NCBI RefSeq assembly: GCF_028294535.1
Contig: NZ_JAQBIE010000010.1
Span: 110,986-174,985, forward strand
DNA from: Paracoccus onchidii
GTDB taxonomy: Bacteria > Pseudomonadota > Alphaproteobacteria > Rhodobacterales > Rhodobacteraceae
Reading direction: 5' to 3'
Length of the DNA: 64,000 nucleotides
Within the stretch, counting starts at the first letter, position 1. The number at the start of each line of letters is the position of its first letter. Made by a program: the position numbers and the translations under genes. This document shows, in pieces, positions 43,288 through 52,483 of the stretch. The notes under the pieces are model-generated. The model searched no databases and was not told the DNA's origin. It was given only the letters and a program-made list of their open reading frames with translations.

Positions 43288-45171
43288 TCAGGCCCATTCC
43301 CAGGGACGGGTGTATTCACCCAGTTTCTGACGGACGGCATCTTCGTCAACATTCTCGGCCCGTGCCAGCCGCGCGACGAGGCCGCGCTTCTTGTCATCGA
43401 TCACCTCGACGACCTCGGTGCCCATACCGTCAAGCGCGGCATTGTAGACACGGGTGATCGCAAGGCGGCGCAGATCGGGCTTGAATATCTTGCCGACGGC
43501 GGTCTTGGGCAGTTCGGGCAGGATTTCCAGATGCTTGGGAACCGCGGCGCGTTCATGGATGTGGGCGCGGGCGTGGTCCATCAGTTCCTTGACCGAGATA
43601 TTGCTGTCGGCGACCAGTTCGACATAGACGCAGGGCAGCTCGCCGGCGAAGCTGTCGGGTTGGCCGATCGCGCCCGCGAAGGCCACCGATGGATGGCTGA
43701 GCAACGCATCTTCGATTTCGGCCGGGTCGATATTGTGTCCGCCACGGATGATCAGATCCTTGGCGCGGCCCGTGATCCACAGATAGCCGTCGGGGTCGAT
43801 GCGGCCAAGGTCGCCGGTGCGCAGATAGATGTCTTCGGCAAAGAGATCGTGATTCTTGTCGGCCTCGGTATAGGTCGAACCGGGGAACACCCCGGGATTG
43901 GCAACGCAGATTTCGCCGACCTCATCGGTGCCGCAGGCGTGAATGTTGCCCGCATCGTCATGCCGCAGGATCCGCACATGCGTGTATGGCAGGGGAATGC
44001 CGACCGATCCCACCTTCTTGACCCCGTCTACCGGGTTGCAACTGACAAGGCAGGTCGCTTCGGTCAGGCCATATCCTTCTGCAATTTCGACGCCTGTCGC
44101 GGATTTGAACCGGTTGTACAGTTCGACCGGAAGGGGGGCCGAGCCCGAAATGGCTGTCCGCAAAGATGACACGTCGGCGTCGACGGGCCGCTGCATCAAG
44201 GCCGAAATCGCGGTCGGCACGGTGATCAGGAAGGTGCATTGCCAGCGTTCGATCAGCTTCCAGAAATTGTCGAACACCCCGTCGCCGCGATAACCGGCGG
44301 GCGTCGGCATCACGACATGCGCCCCCGAGGCCAGGCAGGACATCAGGATCGGATAGGCCGCAAAGACGTGGAACATCGGCAGCGGGCACATCAGCACATC
44401 GGTTTCGTCAAACAGCAGCGTGCCGCCAAGCCAGCCGTTGTAGATCATGCCCGAATATTTGTGCTGGGCGACCTTGGGTGTGCCGGTTGTCCCGCCGGTA
44501 TGAAAATAGGTGGCGACGCGATCTTCCTGAATATCCTCGAAATCCAGTCGCGTGTGTTTCTGGCCGCTCGTGGCGGCCTCGAAATCGATGACCTTCGCGT
44601 GGTGGCGGGTCTTCACCTTGGGGCGCAGCATTGGCACAAGAAGTTTCTTCAAGCCGCGCAGATGCCGATTCAGGTCGATTTCAAGGATATGGGTCACGTT
44701 CGGCGCAAGTGATACCGCCTTGGCGGCCTTTTGCGCCACATCGGCCTTGGGAAATGCCTTGAGCGTGACAAGAACCTTGGCGTTGGTTTCACGCAGGATC
44801 CCGGCGATATGTTCCGGTTCCAGCAGCGGGTTGATCGGGTTCACGATTCCCGCGGTGGCGCCCGCCAACAGAACGACCGGCGTTTCTATGCTGTTGGGCA
44901 AAAGATAGGCCACGGTATCGGTGGGCCCGACGCCAAGGCTGCGCAGCAGATTGGCGGTTTCGGTGACACGTTCGTGCAGGTCACGCCAGGTCAGTGTCGT
45001 GGCAGGGTCGGTGGGGCCGGACAGCAATTGAAAGCTGATCGCGGGGCGATCTCCGAAACGCTCGGCCGTGCGTGACAGCATGCCATAGATGGTTTTTGGC
45101 AGGTCGCGGTCTTCATACGGCCCTTGGGCTTCGACGTCGTCACGGTCCTGATAGTTGCGGAAATTTCCCAT
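43288..45171 (-). CDS. Acyl-CoA synthetase (AMP-forming), fatty-acid type
   Basis: 627 residues; GGGGAGGATGA precedes the ATG. Motifs: FHTGGTTGTPKVAQHKYSG (P-loop), CPLPMFHVFAAYP, ISGSAPLPVEL, EGYGLTEATCLVSCNP, YLRTGDLGRIDPDGYLWITG, RAKDLIIRGGHNIDPAEIED and the late KTAVGKIFKPDLRR with the catalytic lysine. Length fits medium/long-chain synthetases. Monocistronic; different from the regulon enzyme at 8052. Confidence 0.92.
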   Translation of the reverse strand: MGNFRNYQDRDDVEAQGPYEDRDLPKTIYGMLSRTAERFGDRPAISFQLLSGPTDPATTLTWRDLHERVTETANLLRSLGVGPTDTVAYLLPNSIETPVVLLAGATAGIVNPINPLLEPEHIAGILRETNAKVLVTLKAFPKADVAQKAAKAVSLAPNVTHILEIDLNRHLRGLKKLLVPMLRPKVKTRHHAKVIDFEAATSGQKHTRLDFEDIQEDRVATYFHTGGTTGTPKVAQHKYSGMIYNGWLGGTLLFDETDVLMCPLPMFHVFAAYPILMSCLASGAHVVMPTPAGYRGDGVFDNFWKLIERWQCTFLITVPTAISALMQRPVDADVSSLRTAISGSAPLPVELYNRFKSATGVEIAEGYGLTEATCLVSCNPVDGVKKVGSVGIPLPYTHVRILRHDDAGNIHACGTDEVGEICVANPGVFPGSTYTEADKNHDLFAEDIYLRTGDLGRIDPDGYLWITGRAKDLIIRGGHNIDPAEIEDALLSHPSVAFAGAIGQPDSFAGELPCVYVELVADSNISVKELMDHARAHIHERAAVPKHLEILPELPKTAVGKIFKPDLRRLAITRVYNAALDGMGTEVVEVIDDKKRGLVARLARAENVDEDAVRQKLGEYTRPWEWA

Positions 45172-45294
45172 TCATCCTCCCCGGGCATGCCTTCGCTATG
45201 CCTTCTCCCAGCCGCTACAATGGGGCAAAGCAAAGAAACGGGGCAAGGGGCCAGAGGCCGGCCTGCCCCAGAAACGCAGCGTCAGTTCAGGCGC

Positions 45295-45789
45295 TTATCC
45301 GTCCTGAGGGATGCGCAGGGTTTGTCCGGGATAGATTTTGTCCGGATCGCTCAGCATCGGGCGGTTGGCTTCGAAAATGGCAGGGTACTTGTTGGCACTG
45401 CCGAGATATTTCGCCGCTATCGCCGACAATGTTTCACCCTTTTGCACGGTATGGAAAACGGGATCTTTCTTGTCCGCGTCTTCGGGCATTTCGGCTTCGA
45501 CCTTGGCGATGCCGTCGATATTGCCGACGGCCAGAACCAGTTTCTCCATGGTCTCGCGATCGGCGCCGCGGGATTCGACCTTGACGGTATCGCCGCGCAG
45601 GGTCAGGTGGACATCGCTGGAATCCAGATCCAGCGCCCGCAATTCGTTCTTGAGCGCCTCGACCTTGCGGGCGCTGTCATCGGCGGCAGCGGGTTGTTCG
45701 GGCGTAGCGGCAGGCTGGCTTGGCGTTGCGGCCTCGGCCTTGCCAAAGATTGACTTTCCTGCGTTCTTCGCAAAATCCCAGATAGCCAT
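45295..45789 (-). CDS. kbp: BON-LysM protein, potassium-binding Kbp/YgaU-like
   Basis: 164 residues from MAIWDFAKNAGKSIFGKAEA (ATG 45789). A low-complexity linker (AATPSQPAATPEQPAAADD) leads to a BON domain (~residues 40-95: VHLTLRGDTVKVESRGAD, EKLVLAVGNIDGIAKVE) and LysM (~110-162: HTVQKGETLSAIAAKYLG, IFEANRPMLSDPDKIYPGQT). The order and the final TLRIPQDG match E. coli Kbp, a cytoplasmic K+-binding protein. It is divergent from the CAP-domain gene. Confidence 0.9.
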   Translation of the reverse strand: MAIWDFAKNAGKSIFGKAEAATPSQPAATPEQPAAADDSARKVEALKNELRALDLDSSDVHLTLRGDTVKVESRGADRETMEKLVLAVGNIDGIAKVEAEMPEDADKKDPVFHTVQKGETLSAIAAKYLGSANKYPAIFEANRPMLSDPDKIYPGQTLRIPQDG

Positions 45790-45965
45790 GTCGGTTTTCC
45801 CTTTGGATGAACAATGCCCCAAGGGAGGCAAATGCGCGGGCCGGCGTCAAGCGCGATTCCGGCAATCGACCGCCGATTGCTAAAATGCGCAACAAGGTTT
45901 TCTTGTCCCGCGCAAGGGGCGTTCCTAGCTTCACGTCTTGTCGCAATGACTTCAAGGGGTGGCGC

Positions 45966-46508
45966 ATGATGCGAATGGCGCAAACAGTCGGAACCATGGT
46001 TGTCACCCTGCTGGTGACAGCCTGTGCGCCAATGCAGCAAGACGGGCCGCGCGACCCCCATGATGTGCAGGCCTCCCCGCCAGGGTCGGCAACCTGCCTG
46101 GCCACCAGCAATGCGCAGAACCAGACGGGTGCCTCTGCCACCAATGCCGCGCGCCGGAAGATGGGATTGGCGCCGGTGCGCGCCAATGCCCTGCTGGCGG
46201 ATGTCGCGGCGCAACATGCATGTGACATGGCGACGCGCGGCCTGATGAGCCATCGGGGCAGCAACTCGACCGGGCCGGGACCGCGCGTGAAGGCGCGGGG
46301 TTATGCGCCGGTCCTGACGGCGGAAAACATCGCGGCCGGGCCTTTCAATCTGCAGCGCGTCTTGATGGAATGGAACAACTCGTCCGGCCATCTGGACAAT
46401 ATCGCAATCCCACAGGTGCGTGACTTTGGTATCGGACAGGCCGTGGGATCGGATGGTCGCACCCGGTTCTGGGCCGCTGTCTATGCCGCGCCCAGATCGC
46501 CGGGCTAG
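45966..46508 (+). CDS. CAP/SCP-domain lipoprotein
   Basis: 180 residues. The signal VGTMVVTLLVTACAP contains a lipobox (VTAC), so an outer- or inner-membrane lipoprotein is likely. The CAP fold is indicated by NAARRKMGLAPVRANALLAD, AAQHACDMATRGLMSHRGSN (conserved His), LTAENIAAG (Glu) and FWAAVYAAP. Any of ATG 45966, 45969 or 45975 could be the start. It overlaps the 3' end of the ABC exporter gene by 4 bp on the opposite strand. CAP proteins of bacteria have no agreed function. Confidence 0.85.
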   Translation: MMRMAQTVGTMVVTLLVTACAPMQQDGPRDPHDVQASPPGSATCLATSNAQNQTGASATNAARRKMGLAPVRANALLADVAAQHACDMATRGLMSHRGSNSTGPGPRVKARGYAPVLTAENIAAGPFNLQRVLMEWNNSSGHLDNIAIPQVRDFGIGQAVGSDGRTRFWAAVYAAPRSPG

Positions 46509-48307
46509 ATGGCCGGAACCGCGTCCGGCAGCACGCCATCGGTGAATTGCATGCGGGCCAGTCTTGCATACAACCCGCCTTCGGCGACCAGTTCGTCATG
46601 CGTGCCCTGCGCGACGATCCGGCCGTGATCGAAGACCACAATGCGATCCGCCTTTTTCACCGTGGCCAATCGATGCGCGACGACAATGGTGGTGCGGCCT
46701 TCGGACAGTTTGTTGACGGCGGCCTGCACCAACGCCTCGGATTCGGCATCCAGCGCGCTGGTGGCTTCGTCCAGCAACAGCACCGGTGCGTCGCGCAGGA
46801 TTGCCCGCGCGATGGCGACGCGCTGTCGCTGTCCGCCGGACAGCATGACGCCGCGTTCGCCAAGCTGTGTGTCATAGCCGTCGGGCAATGCCTGAATGAA
46901 TTCATCCGCGTGGGCCGCGCGCGCCGCAGTGCGCACCTGTTCGTCGGATGCATCGGGGTGGCCAAGCCGGATATTGTCGCGCGCATTGGCGGCAAAGATC
47001 ACCGGATCCTGCGGCACAAGCGCGGTGTCACGGCGAAAATCGTCGCGGCGCATGTCGCGCAGGTCGATACCATCCAGAGTTACCCGACCGGTCAACGGAT
47101 CCCAGAAGCGCTGGATCATCTGGATGACGGTGGTCTTGCCCGCTCCCGACGGTCCCACAAGGGCGACGGTTTCCCCCGGTTCAATCGTCAGGGTGACGCC
47201 CTCCAGCGCCGAGCTGTCCGGTCTGCTGGGATAGTGGAAGGTGACATTTTCCAGCGTGATCCGCCCGCGCGCAGGGCGGGGCAGGGCAACCGGGCTGGCC
47301 GGGTCGAGCAGCGCATCTCGTGCGCTCAGCAGTTCCGCAAGGCGTTCGGTCGCGCCCGCCGCGCGTTGCAGTTCGCCCCAGATCTCTGAAAGGGCGCCGG
47401 TCGAGCCGGCAACGAGAATCGCGTAGATCACGAACTGGACCAGTTGGCCGGCGGTCATGCTGCCCGCGCGCACATCATGCGCGCCAATCCACAGCACGCC
47501 GATCACACCGGAAAAGATCAGAAAGATCACGATTGCGGTCATGACCGCCCGGGTCGCGATGCGTGTGCGTGCCACCTGGAATGCCTGTTCGGTGACAGTG
47601 TCAAACTGGGCGATGCTGCGATGTTCATGCGTATAGGCCTGAACGGTCTGGGCCGACAGAAGATCCTCGGATGCCTTGCCTGATGATGCCGCGATCCATT
47701 CCTGGTTCTGGCGCGACAATTTGCGCAGCCGCCGTCCCAGCCCGATGATCGGCACAAGGATCGCCGGGACGATCAGCAGCACCAGCCCGGTCAGTTTGAC
47801 AGAGGTAAATGCTAGCATTGCCAGCCCGCCGACAAGGATGATCATGTTGCGCAACGCGATCGACAGGGAAGAACCGATTACCGATTGGATCAATGTCGTG
47901 TCGGTGGTGATGCGCGACAGGATTTCCCCCGTCATGATGCGTTCGAAAAAACCGGGGCTAAGCGTGATGACGCGCGCGAACACCGCCTTGCGGATATCGG
48001 CAACCACCCGTTCGCCCAGCCGCGTCACAAAGAAATAACGCATCGCGGTGCCAAGCGCCAAACCTGCCACGATCACCAGCGCAGCGCCGAAATATTCATT
48101 CAGCAGCCCGGCGCCATCATCGAAATTGTCGATCACCCGCCGCACGGCCAGAGGCAGGACAAGGCTGATCGCCGAGGTCAGGATCAGCGCAACGATCGCC
48201 AGAATGGCCTGGATACGATAGGGGCGCAGGAACGGTGCCAGCGCCCGTAATGCCCCGACCTTGTTGCTGCCGGGTCGGTCTTCGAGCGTGGGTGTGCCGC
48301 GTGCCAT
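46505..48307 (-). CDS. ABC exporter, fused permease-ATPase (MsbA-type)
   Basis: 600 residues. The N-terminal ~320 form a six-helix exporter domain (ILALIVALILTSAISLVLPL-like helices after a short cytosolic lead). The ATPase half contains LVGPSGAGKTTVIQMIQRFW, LVPQDPVIFAANARDNIRLG, MLSGGQRQRVAIARAIL, VLLLDEATSALDAESE and VVAHRLATVKKAD. It works as a homodimer and probably exports a lipid or drug-like compound. It is monocistronic and tail-to-tail with the CAP gene. Confidence 0.93.
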   Translation of the reverse strand: MARGTPTLEDRPGSNKVGALRALAPFLRPYRIQAILAIVALILTSAISLVLPLAVRRVIDNFDDGAGLLNEYFGAALVIVAGLALGTAMRYFFVTRLGERVVADIRKAVFARVITLSPGFFERIMTGEILSRITTDTTLIQSVIGSSLSIALRNMIILVGGLAMLAFTSVKLTGLVLLIVPAILVPIIGLGRRLRKLSRQNQEWIAASSGKASEDLLSAQTVQAYTHEHRSIAQFDTVTEQAFQVARTRIATRAVMTAIVIFLIFSGVIGVLWIGAHDVRAGSMTAGQLVQFVIYAILVAGSTGALSEIWGELQRAAGATERLAELLSARDALLDPASPVALPRPARGRITLENVTFHYPSRPDSSALEGVTLTIEPGETVALVGPSGAGKTTVIQMIQRFWDPLTGRVTLDGIDLRDMRRDDFRRDTALVPQDPVIFAANARDNIRLGHPDASDEQVRTAARAAHADEFIQALPDGYDTQLGERGVMLSGGQRQRVAIARAILRDAPVLLLDEATSALDAESEALVQAAVNKLSEGRTTIVVAHRLATVKKADRIVVFDHGRIVAQGTHDELVAEGGLYARLARMQFTDGVLPDAVPAI

Positions 48308-48396
48308 AAGCGCCTGTACTTGTATCGTTTCGCGCTGCCCGGTTTAGGCTGTTGATCGCTCAAGGACAAGCATTCGCGCCGAGGTTGCGGCCGGGG

Positions 48397-49005
48397 CTAT
48401 GACCATGCCTCGCCCAGCCGGTCCAACGCGGCGGCCAGGCGTTCATCGATGACATGCAGATATTCGGTCCAATCCGACATGCCCTGCAATTCGCTGGCGC
48501 CGTCGGATATGCCGCGCAGGCCGACCAGTTCGGTTCCGAAATGCTGGCACACACGAAGATGGGCAAAGGTTTCCATGTCGACCATGTCCTGGGCGATGGC
48601 CTGATATGCCGCGCCGCTGACGATATTGGCCCCGGTGGACAGGGTGGCCGAAGGAATGTCCGGGATGTGGTATGGCAGCTTGACTTGCGTGGGCAGGTCT
48701 AACAGGGGCGTGCAGCCGCGTTCGAACCCAAGGGCCGAGGCATCCATGTCGCGATAGGCCACGGCGCTGACCTGATAGACCTGCGCATGTTCCAGCCGGT
48801 TTGACCCTGCCGAACCAAGCGAGACCACAAGATCGGGCGTCTTTGGCAGGGCGGCCAGCGCGGCGGTCAGTTTGACGGCGGCTTCGACCGGGCCGATGCC
48901 GGTCATCACGGGCTTGATCCGGGCCTGAAGGGCAGGGCCGTATTCAGGTTTGGCGGCCATGACGAACAGCACCGTCCGCCCCGAGATCGTTTCGATATGT
49001 GGCAC
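48397..49005 (-). CDS. Nucleosidase/phosphorylase-like protein (MTA/SAH nucleosidase fold)
   Basis: 202 residues. The PNP/UDP-like pattern is visible: TVLFVMAAKPEYGPALQARI, VMTGIGPVEAAVKLTAAL, DLVVSLGSAGSN, DMDASALGFERG and AQDMVDMETFAHLRVCQHFG, with the substrate-contacting MET/Glu, then LRGISDGA with the catalytic Asp. Somewhat shorter than E. coli MtnN (232). It would clear methylthioadenosine or S-adenosylhomocysteine; exact specificity is uncertain. Confidence 0.85.
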   Translation of the reverse strand: MPHIETISGRTVLFVMAAKPEYGPALQARIKPVMTGIGPVEAAVKLTAALAALPKTPDLVVSLGSAGSNRLEHAQVYQVSAVAYRDMDASALGFERGCTPLLDLPTQVKLPYHIPDIPSATLSTGANIVSGAAYQAIAQDMVDMETFAHLRVCQHFGTELVGLRGISDGASELQGMSDWTEYLHVIDERLAAALDRLGEAWS

Positions 49006-49120
49006 TGAATTCGTCCTGCCCTGTCAAAGATATATCCGGCTGTAATCGCAGCTACTATGTTTTGCAGCGATGCGCCAATGCCTCTTGCCGATGGTTGTGT
49101 GTCTGTGGCACTTGCTCGGC

Positions 49121-50233
49121 ATGGGCAAGGTCAGTGAACTGTATCGCCAGCGCGTCCTGGACGGGACGATAACGCCGGATCCGGCGCAGCAATCCGTTCT
49201 GCCTCAGTTGGACCGGGTGCTGGCCGACATGGATGCGGCACCGGCTTCGGTGCCCGCCAGACCCCGATCGGCATGGCGCGCGCTGCTGGGGGTCGGAAAT
49301 CCCGCAGCTCCGGCCGCCGCAATGGTCAAGGGCTTGTATTTGTGGGGCGGTGTCGGGCGTGGAAAATCCATGCTGATGGATCTGATGGCGGATGCCGCGA
49401 CGGATCATGCCAGCCGTCGGGTGCATTTCCACGAGTTCATGCAGGAAATCCAGACCGGGCTGGATCAGGCACGTAAACGCGGGGATCAGGACGCGGTGCG
49501 CCCCGTCGCGATAGAGGTCGCCCGCAAGACGCGGTTGCTGTGTTTCGATGAAATGCAGATCACCGATATTGCCGATGCGATGATCGTGGGGCGTCTGTTC
49601 CAGGTTTTGTTCGAACAGGGCGTGGTGATTGTCACCACCTCGAACCGCATGCCCGAAGATTTGTACAAGCATGGTCTCAACAGGCAATTGTTCCTGCCAT
49701 TCATCGACCTGATCCGCGACCGGATGCAGGTGGTCTGTCTGGATAGCGAGGTGGATCACCGACAGGGGCGCAAGGCCGGCGGGCAGGTCTGGTTTACCCC
49801 GGCCGATCCCGATCCCGGCGGGGCGATGGATGCGGCGTGGGCGGAACTGGTCGGACGTGAACAGGCACAGCCCCTGCAACTGGAGGTCAAGGGCCGACAG
49901 GTCGAGCTGCCGGCCTTTGCAAACCGGGTTGGCCGTGCCGGATTCTGGGATCTTTGCGGCAGACCCCTCGGTCCGGCAGATTATCTGGCCCTGGCGAATG
50001 CGGTGGACGCCCTGTTGATCGACGGTATCCCGCGCCTGTCCATGTCGAACTATAACGAGGCCAAGCGCTTTGTGACATTGATTGATGCGTTATACGAGGC
50101 GCGTGTGCGGTTGATCGCCAGCGCGGCAGATGAACCCGAGCATTTGTATAACGAAGGCGAAGGCAGCTTCGAATTCGAACGCACCGCCAGCCGTTTGCGG
50201 GAAATGCAGGACGCGACCTGGGGCAACGCCTAG
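49121..50233 (+). CDS. zapE: Cell division protein ZapE (AFG1-like ATPase)
   Basis: 370 residues from ATG 49121 (MGKVSELYRQRVLDGTITPD); an upstream in-frame start adds hydrophobic residues unlike the family. Walker A is WGGVGRGKSMLMD (~residues 75-87), Walker B LLCFDEMQITDIADAMI, sensor VVIVTTSNRMPEDLY, and late SMSNYNEAKRFVTLIDALYE. These match the AFG1/ZapE family, which acts at the Z-ring or on membrane-protein quality control. Confidence 0.92.
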   Translation: MGKVSELYRQRVLDGTITPDPAQQSVLPQLDRVLADMDAAPASVPARPRSAWRALLGVGNPAAPAAAMVKGLYLWGGVGRGKSMLMDLMADAATDHASRRVHFHEFMQEIQTGLDQARKRGDQDAVRPVAIEVARKTRLLCFDEMQITDIADAMIVGRLFQVLFEQGVVIVTTSNRMPEDLYKHGLNRQLFLPFIDLIRDRMQVVCLDSEVDHRQGRKAGGQVWFTPADPDPGGAMDAAWAELVGREQAQPLQLEVKGRQVELPAFANRVGRAGFWDLCGRPLGPADYLALANAVDALLIDGIPRLSMSNYNEAKRFVTLIDALYEARVRLIASAADEPEHLYNEGEGSFEFERTASRLREMQDATWGNA

Positions 50234-50255
50234 CCCCTGACCGCGTCTGTTATTG

Positions 50256-51056
50256 TCAGGCGGTCGCGGCCCGCGACAAGATTTCCGACAGATCGCGATG
50301 CTTGATGAAGGGCCGCGCCGGCTGCATCGGATTCTTGCCCTGCGCGAGATCTGGGAACGCGCAGACAAGGGCAATGCGTTCCGCAGCCTCAAGGGCGCGC
50401 ACTGCCATCGGGCCGGTGAAAAATGATTCCATTTCGGCACCTTCCGCCAGCGCGATCTGATGGTTTTCGAAGGCAATATGCACCAGCCGGAAAACGCCAC
50501 GCTGCGGGCGCAATCCGACACCGGGATGCCCGGCCATCATCATGTGGCGTGCTGACACCAGATATTCTTGCCCGTCGCCATCTCGCACCAGCACGCGATG
50601 CTGCGGCGACACATCGACATCGCGTCGTGGCAGGTCGTTCCCCAGAGAACCCGCCTGAATCCGCAGCGGACGTTTGTTGGGCGCGACATCCAGCATGTCT
50701 GTCGTGACCGTCGAGGAACTGGCCCAGACCAGCGGCATGGCGCCATGATCGCGGGTCATGTCCAGATCACCCGCCCGCAGGGTCTCGACCGGGATCTCGT
50801 CGGTCGATGTCGCGGATCGTATTGGCATTCCCAGTTCATCGGAATGGTCGTTGATATTTTCGCCGGCACTGAACGGGGTGGCGGCATACAAGGTTTCTGT
50901 CACCGTGCTGCCGGTATCGGCACTCCATTCGTCACGGTCGATGCTGTTGTCGGTGTGATTGGCTGCGAATCTGACTGGACGATGCCATTGATGACTGCGA
51001 TTTGATAAATTTAGATTGTGATGACTGCCATCGAACTCGCCACCCTGAAAACACAA
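50256..51056 (-). CDS. Hint (Hedgehog/intein) domain protein, apparently without its N-terminal Cys
   Basis: The open frame has 266 codons. Residues ~85-250 match the Rhodobacterales Hint proteins: EIPVETLRAGDLDMTRDHGAMPLVWASSS, IQAGSLGNDLPRRDVDVSPQ HRVLVRDGDGQEYLVSARHM (TxxH/HxxLV block), and FRLVHIAFENHQIALAEGAE. Normally the domain starts with CFxxGTxI just before IxVE; here that place reads GMPIRSATSTDEI, so the nucleophile is lacking. The first ~80 residues are unlike the family and low in coding signal; the true start is uncertain. Confidence 0.7.
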   Translation of the reverse strand: MCFQGGEFDGSHHNLNLSNRSHQWHRPVRFAANHTDNSIDRDEWSADTGSTVTETLYAATPFSAGENINDHSDELGMPIRSATSTDEIPVETLRAGDLDMTRDHGAMPLVWASSSTVTTDMLDVAPNKRPLRIQAGSLGNDLPRRDVDVSPQHRVLVRDGDGQEYLVSARHMMMAGHPGVGLRPQRGVFRLVHIAFENHQIALAEGAEMESFFTGPMAVRALEAAERIALVCAFPDLAQGKNPMQPARPFIKHRDLSEILSRAATA

Positions 51057-51169
51057 TTAAAGTGTTCAGGACGGGTCAGGTGTTTGAACTCAGGCAATGA
51101 AAATGAGGGCCGACCTAACGGCAAGGACTGGGTGCCCTGTCTGGAAAGGTCAGGTGAAAATGCTTGATG

Positions 51170-52441
51170 TTACCCGTTGTCGCGCAGGATACGCCCGGCA
51201 AGGTATAGCGAGCCGCAGATCATGATTCGGGCGCGTGGCTGCCTGGCAACCAGATCCTGCACTGCGGTCAGAACATCTTGTGCAATCTGGCTTTGCATGC
51301 CTGCGCGGCCGGCCAGGGACGCGGTTTCCCGTGCGGGCAAGGTGTTGACCTCATCCGGGATGCTGACCGCGGTCAGGCTTTCACAGGCGGGGCGCAGCAG
51401 CTCCAGATAGCCAAGAACATCCTTGGTGTTCAGCATGCCGCATATCAGATGCGTCGGGCGCTGCGGCAGTTCGGCCAATGTGGCGGCCAATGCCGCGGCC
51501 CCTGCCGGATTGTGCCCGCCATCCAACCAGATTTCCGCCTGCGATCCCGCTGCTTCGACCAGCGGGCCATGCGTCAGCCGTTGCATCCGTGCAGGCCATT
51601 GCGCTTGCGATACTGCGGCGCGGGCCTGTGCATGGGTCGCACCCAGATGACGCAGCGCCGCCAGCGCCGTGCCGGCATTCTGGATCTGGTGCGCGCCGAC
51701 CAGATTGGGCCGTGGCAGATCCCAGACCCCCAGATCGTCCTGATAGATGATGCCATCGCGTTCGGGCGCGACATGCCAATGTTGGCCATGCACCGACAAA
51801 GGCGCCGTCAGGCCCGAAGCCCGCGCCTCGATGACGCGCAGCGCCTTGTCTTGCTGGGGGCCGACCACACAGGGGATGCGCGGCTTGATGATGCCGGCTT
51901 TTTCCCCGGCGATCTGTTCGATCGTGTCGCCCAGGAATTGGGTGTGGTCGATGCTGACAGGTGTGATGACCGTCAGCGCCGGTGCGTCGATGACATTCGT
52001 GGCGTCCAGCCGGCCGCCCAGCCCGACCTCCAACAAGGTGTAATCGGCGCGGGTTCTGGAAAATGCCAGAAACGCGGCGGCGGTGGTGATCTCGAAGAAG
52101 GTGATTGGCTGGCCGTCATTCGCGGCTTCGCATTCTTCCAGAATCGCGGCCAGTTCGCTTTCGGCGATCAGGTCGCCAGCGACGCGGATGCGTTCGTGAA
52201 ACCGGGCGAGATGCGGCGAGGTATAGGCATGGACCCTGGCCCCGCCCGCCTCTAGCCCGGCGCGGATCATCGCCTGGGTCGAGCCCTTGCCATTCGTGCC
52301 CGCGATATGGATGACCGGGGGTATCCTGTCCTGAGGATTCCCCAGGGCGGCCAGAATGCGTTCCATCCGGTCCAGCGACAGGTCGATCACCTTCGGGTGC
52401 AACGCCATCAGGCGATCCAGTATCGCGTCGGATTTGGTCAT
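51170..52441 (-). CDS. folC: Folylpolyglutamate synthase/dihydrofolate synthase
   Basis: 423 residues. The Mur-ligase-like ATP loop is HIAGTNGKGSTQAMIRAGLE, followed by YTSPHLARFHERIRVAGDLI, FEITTAAAFLAFS, LLEVGLGGRLDATNV and IDHTQFLGDTIEQIAGEKAG. The C-terminal domain has LDGGHNPAGAAAL. It adds glutamate to folates. It is 42 bp downstream of accD on the same strand, the usual alphaproteobacterial accD-folC order. Confidence 0.95.
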   Translation of the reverse strand: MTKSDAILDRLMALHPKVIDLSLDRMERILAALGNPQDRIPPVIHIAGTNGKGSTQAMIRAGLEAGGARVHAYTSPHLARFHERIRVAGDLIAESELAAILEECEAANDGQPITFFEITTAAAFLAFSRTRADYTLLEVGLGGRLDATNVIDAPALTVITPVSIDHTQFLGDTIEQIAGEKAGIIKPRIPCVVGPQQDKALRVIEARASGLTAPLSVHGQHWHVAPERDGIIYQDDLGVWDLPRPNLVGAHQIQNAGTALAALRHLGATHAQARAAVSQAQWPARMQRLTHGPLVEAAGSQAEIWLDGGHNPAGAAALAATLAELPQRPTHLICGMLNTKDVLGYLELLRPACESLTAVSIPDEVNTLPARETASLAGRAGMQSQIAQDVLTAVQDLVARQPRARIMICGSLYLAGRILRDNG

Positions 52442-52483
52442 GAACTGAATGCGCCTTGCTGCCCGGTGGATGTCAGGCCGGTG

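Noticed and set aside
51044..51070. Hairpin CCTGAAAACAC/GTGTTCAGG upstream of the Hint-domain frame
   Set aside because: It has a bulge, no T-run and no clear link to a transcript end; too weak to call a terminator or riboswitch.
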